Part shown: positions 6,403 through 7,455 of the stretch, piece by piece | How the letters are laid out: the number at the start of each line of letters is the position of its first letter | How positions within the stretch are numbered: position 1 is the first letter of the stretch | DNA from: Spirochaetaceae bacterium | GTDB taxonomy: Bacteria > Spirochaetota > Spirochaetia > Treponematales > Breznakiellaceae | Direction of reading: 5' to 3' | Assembly: GCA_031280115.1 (NCBI GenBank) | Contig: JAITHF010000124.1 | Coordinates: 1 to 7,455 of the forward strand | DNA length: 7,455 nucleotides | Made by a program: the position numbers and the translations under genes | Notes under the pieces: generated by a model | Databases searched by the model: none | What the model saw: only the letters and a program-made list of their open reading frames with translations | Told to the model about the DNA's origin: nothing

Positions 6403-6786
6403 ATGGAAAGGGAAACAAAGGCAAAGACAGAAGGGGTGTTATTACTGGCCCACGGAAGCCGCGTGGCTGAAACCGAAGAGACCATGGGCGCGATCAAGAC
6501 GTATGTGTCCCAAGAGCTTGGGGGCGTGCCGCTTGAGATAGGGTTTTTGCAATTTTCAAAGACCGATCTTAGACACGGGCTTGAGGCGCTTATTAGACAG
6601 GGGGCGACGCAGATAAAAGTGATACCCTATTTTCTCTTTAACGGCGTCCACATTCGGGAAGACATTCCGGCAGAGATAGCGGCGTTCGCCAAAGACCGGC
6701 CTGATATAACCGTAACCTTAGGCGCCACCTTGGGGGCAGATCCGGCGCTGGCAAAACTTCTCGTACAGCGTATTAAAGCCCTCTGA
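6403..6786 (+). CDS. cbiX: Short CbiX-type sirohydrochlorin chelatase
   Basis: The product belongs to the CbiX/SirB chelatase family, which inserts cobalt or iron into sirohydrochlorin on the way to cobalamin or siroheme. At 127 residues it is the short, single-domain form, which is expected to work as a dimer. The two signature histidines are present: His17 in LLLAHGSR and His83 in NGVHIREDIP. The connecting segment GFLQFSKTDLRHGLEALIRQGA is typical of the family. Metal specificity (Co, Fe or Ni) cannot be told from sequence here. Its position behind hemL links the first and a branch-point step of tetrapyrrole synthesis. The start at 6403 is set by the AAGGAGG site; a longer frame from 6295 is rejected. 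Repeat copy 2 begins about 30 nt after the stop. Confidence 0.9.
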   Translation: MERETKAKTEGVLLLAHGSRVAETEETMGAIKTYVSQELGGVPLEIGFLQFSKTDLRHGLEALIRQGATQIKVIPYFLFNGVHIREDIPAEIAAFAKDRPDITVTLGATLGADPALAKLLVQRIKAL

Positions 6787-6817
6787 AACGCGGTTTTTTC
6801 GTGCCGCGCTCTGCGGG

Positions 6818-6952
6818 CGCACAGGCGCGGCGCAGGCAGCCTTTATGGGGGGTTTGGGGGGTCTATGACCCCCCATAATGTCTTAAAGAGGCGCGAAAGC
6901 GCCGATAATTTTTATTATACCAACAGAACGCGGCAGCAAAGCACGTTGGTTT
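6818..6952 (-). repeat. Interspersed repeat body, copy 2 (inverted)
   Basis: Read on the minus strand this is collinear with copy 1. There are 29 nt between the nearest array core and TTGGTAT in both copies. Hairpin A (6890-6903) has stem GGCGC/GCGCC; on the plus strand its loop is GAAA, a GNRA tetraloop. Hairpin B (6855-6875) is TGGGGGGTC/GACCCCCCA with a 3-nt loop. Both of its arms carry six G or C where copies 1 and 3 carry five, and the following C-run (CCCCCC after AAA) is also six. It begins about 30 nt after the cbiX stop, so on the plus strand hairpin B may also serve as a 3'-end structure for hemL-cbiX, though no T-run follows it. Confidence 0.85.
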
Positions 6953-7042
6953 GCTAGCAAAATAAGTTTGTTTGCCAGCAAATAAAAGTTGTTTGCCAGC
7001 AAAATAAGTTTGTTTGCCAGCAAAATAAGTTTGTTTGCCAGC
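6953..7042 (-). repeat. 21-bp tandem array 2, GCTGGC core type
   Basis: Five cores lie at exact 21-bp steps: GCTAGC at 6953-6958, then GCCAGC at 6974, 6995, 7016 and 7037 (GCTGGC on the minus strand). Linkers on the minus strand are AAACAAACTTATTTT, identical to array 1, with one variant at 6980-6994. The array is shared by two bodies facing away from each other: copy 2 on its left (minus) and copy 3 on its right (plus). The core next to copy 2, GCTAGC, is a perfect palindrome one base different from the other four. Confidence 0.95.
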
Positions 7043-7048
7043 AAAATA

Positions 7049-7073
7049 ACCTACCCTGTCCCCGCATAAATCA
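7049..7073 (+). repeat. Conserved box after array 2
   Basis: This 25-bp stretch contains CCTGTCCCC and CATAAATCA and recurs, with one base missing, at 7321-7344. It begins exactly 6 nt after the last core of array 2. The second copy begins exactly 6 nt after the last core of array 3. The box does not belong to the 21-bp unit and may mark an element boundary. Confidence 0.75.
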
Positions 7074-7262
7074 TTAGTATATAACGAATTATCGGCGCTG
7101 CACGCCTCTTTAAGAGAATTTGGGGGCTTTTTTACCGGCGCTTCATGTTTCGCGTATTCTTTTGCGAACTTCCCGTAAGGGAACAGCCTTCGGCTGCCCC
7201 CAAACCCCCACCCAACGGCGTCATGTTGCGAGCCCTTTCGCCTGCGGCTCCGGCGGGCGTTT
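7074..7262 (+). repeat. Interspersed repeat body, copy 3, with expanded loop
   Basis: TATATAACGAATTATCGGCGC and the following CGCCTCTTTAAGA match copies 1 and 2. Hairpin A (7094-7106) is reduced to GGCG/CGCC with a 5-nt loop and is one base shorter than in the other copies. Hairpin B has a perfect 9-bp outer stem, TTTGGGGGC (7119-7127) with GCCCCCAAA (7196-7204), but encloses 68 nt instead of 2-3. Inside are two further hairpins: TTCCC-GTAA-GGGAA (7170-7183) and CAGCC-TTC-GGCTG (7184-7196). AAACCCCC follows, as in copy 1. Similarity fades after about 7210. Confidence 0.75.
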
Positions 7263-7266
7263 TGTT

Positions 7267-7314
7267 GGATCCAATCAACTTTATTTTGGATCCAAAGAAA
7301 CTTATTTTGGATCC
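7267..7314 (+). repeat. 21-bp tandem array 3, GGATCC core type
   Basis: Cores GGATCC lie at 7267-7272, 7288-7293 and 7309-7314, exactly 21 bp apart. The linkers AATCAACTTTATTTT and AAAGAAACTTATTTT are variants of the linker in arrays 1 and 2. Each core lies in the palindrome TTGGATCCAA. The array follows body 3 and precedes a second copy of the conserved box. Confidence 0.9.
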
Positions 7315-7320
7315 AACAAA

Positions 7321-7344
7321 AACTATCCTGTCCCCCATAAATCA
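7321..7344 (+). repeat. Conserved box after array 3
   Basis: Contains CCTGTCCCC followed by CATAAATCA, matching the box at 7049-7073 with one base missing and a few substitutions. As there, it starts 6 nt after the last array core. No recognisable body follows it, unlike at array 2. Confidence 0.75.
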
Positions 7345-7455
7345 ACCGTATGTGACATCTGTAAAAGGTATACGGCATATTCATTATTACGCGATTGATT
7401 TTAAAAATATCATGTATGGCTGTATTTATTTTGCCGTCCGTCTCTGCATAGAACC
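7345..7455. other. AT-rich window edge without assignable gene
   Basis: I see no supported feature here. An ATG at 7412 opens a frame that runs to the window end (MYGCIYFAVRLCIE), but no ribosome site precedes it and it is too short to judge. The stretch does not resemble the repeat body. Confidence 0.4.

Noticed and set aside
6788..6822. Intrinsic terminator directly after cbiX
   Set aside because: The T-run at 6794-6799 precedes rather than follows the GC-rich imperfect hairpin, and the stem needs a bulge. It does not meet the pattern.
6953..7042. CRISPR array
   Set aside because: The constant part is only 15 bp and the variable part 6 bp and nearly identical within each array. No spacers, leader or cas genes are present.
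7267..7314. Cloning or vector artefact suggested by repeated GGATCC
   Set aside because: The GGATCC cores keep the exact 21-bp phase and linker of arrays with other cores, so they are part of the native repeat family.
6863..7384. 173-codon minus-strand frame with YFAGKQT and WIQNK heptads
   Set aside because: It runs through array 3, body 3, array 2 and part of body 2, which are separate repeat modules. Heptads follow automatically from a 21-bp period. No ribosome site precedes the start. The possible coding signal is discussed under the heptapeptide finding.
7120..7398. 92-codon plus-strand frame across body 3 and array 3
   Set aside because: It overlaps the hairpins and the array, has no ribosome site and starts inside a stem. 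It is explained by the repeat structure.

Overview
The window holds a block of housekeeping genes flanked on both sides by an unusual interspersed repeat family. Base composition is moderately GC-rich. The gene set (yajC-secD-secF, a ClpX-independent reading of ispH, hemL, a short cbiX) and the protein style suggest a spirochaete, most plausibly a Treponema-like organism of the GC-richer, gut-associated kind. This assignment is inference from gene content and style; no search was possible.

Layout. Positions 1-203 carry repeat copy 1 (a 21-bp tandem array, then a hairpin-rich body). Positions 204-391 are the upstream region of yajC. Positions 392-4511 (+) are yajC, secD, secF and ispH. The first three are tightly coupled: yajC/secD overlap by ATGA, and the last base of the secD stop is the first base of the secF start. 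ispH follows secF after a 48-nt A-rich leader. A small secreted protein gene of unknown function (4518-4895, -) converges on ispH with only 6 nt between them and diverges from hemL across 159 nt. hemL (5055-6344, +) is followed by a short cbiX (6403-6786, +). Positions 6818-7344 contain repeat copy 2 (inverted), a second array, a conserved box, copy 3 (direct), a third array and a second box. The last 111 nt hold nothing assignable.

How the genes work together. SecD, SecF and YajC form the accessory complex of the Sec translocon, which uses the proton-motive force to help secreted proteins through the inner membrane. IspH makes the final isoprenoid precursors of the MEP pathway. HemL makes 5-aminolevulinate, and CbiX inserts metal into sirohydrochlorin, so the two genes mark the start and a branch point of a tetrapyrrole route to siroheme and/or cobalamin.

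Most interesting signal. The flanks contain three arrays with an exact 21-bp period. A constant 15-bp AT-rich linker separates 6-bp cores that differ between arrays (GCGCGC, GCTGGC/GCTAGC, GGATCC). The arrays adjoin three copies of a body with two hairpins, in which stem sequences and G/C-run lengths change in a compensating way. I do not recognise this family.
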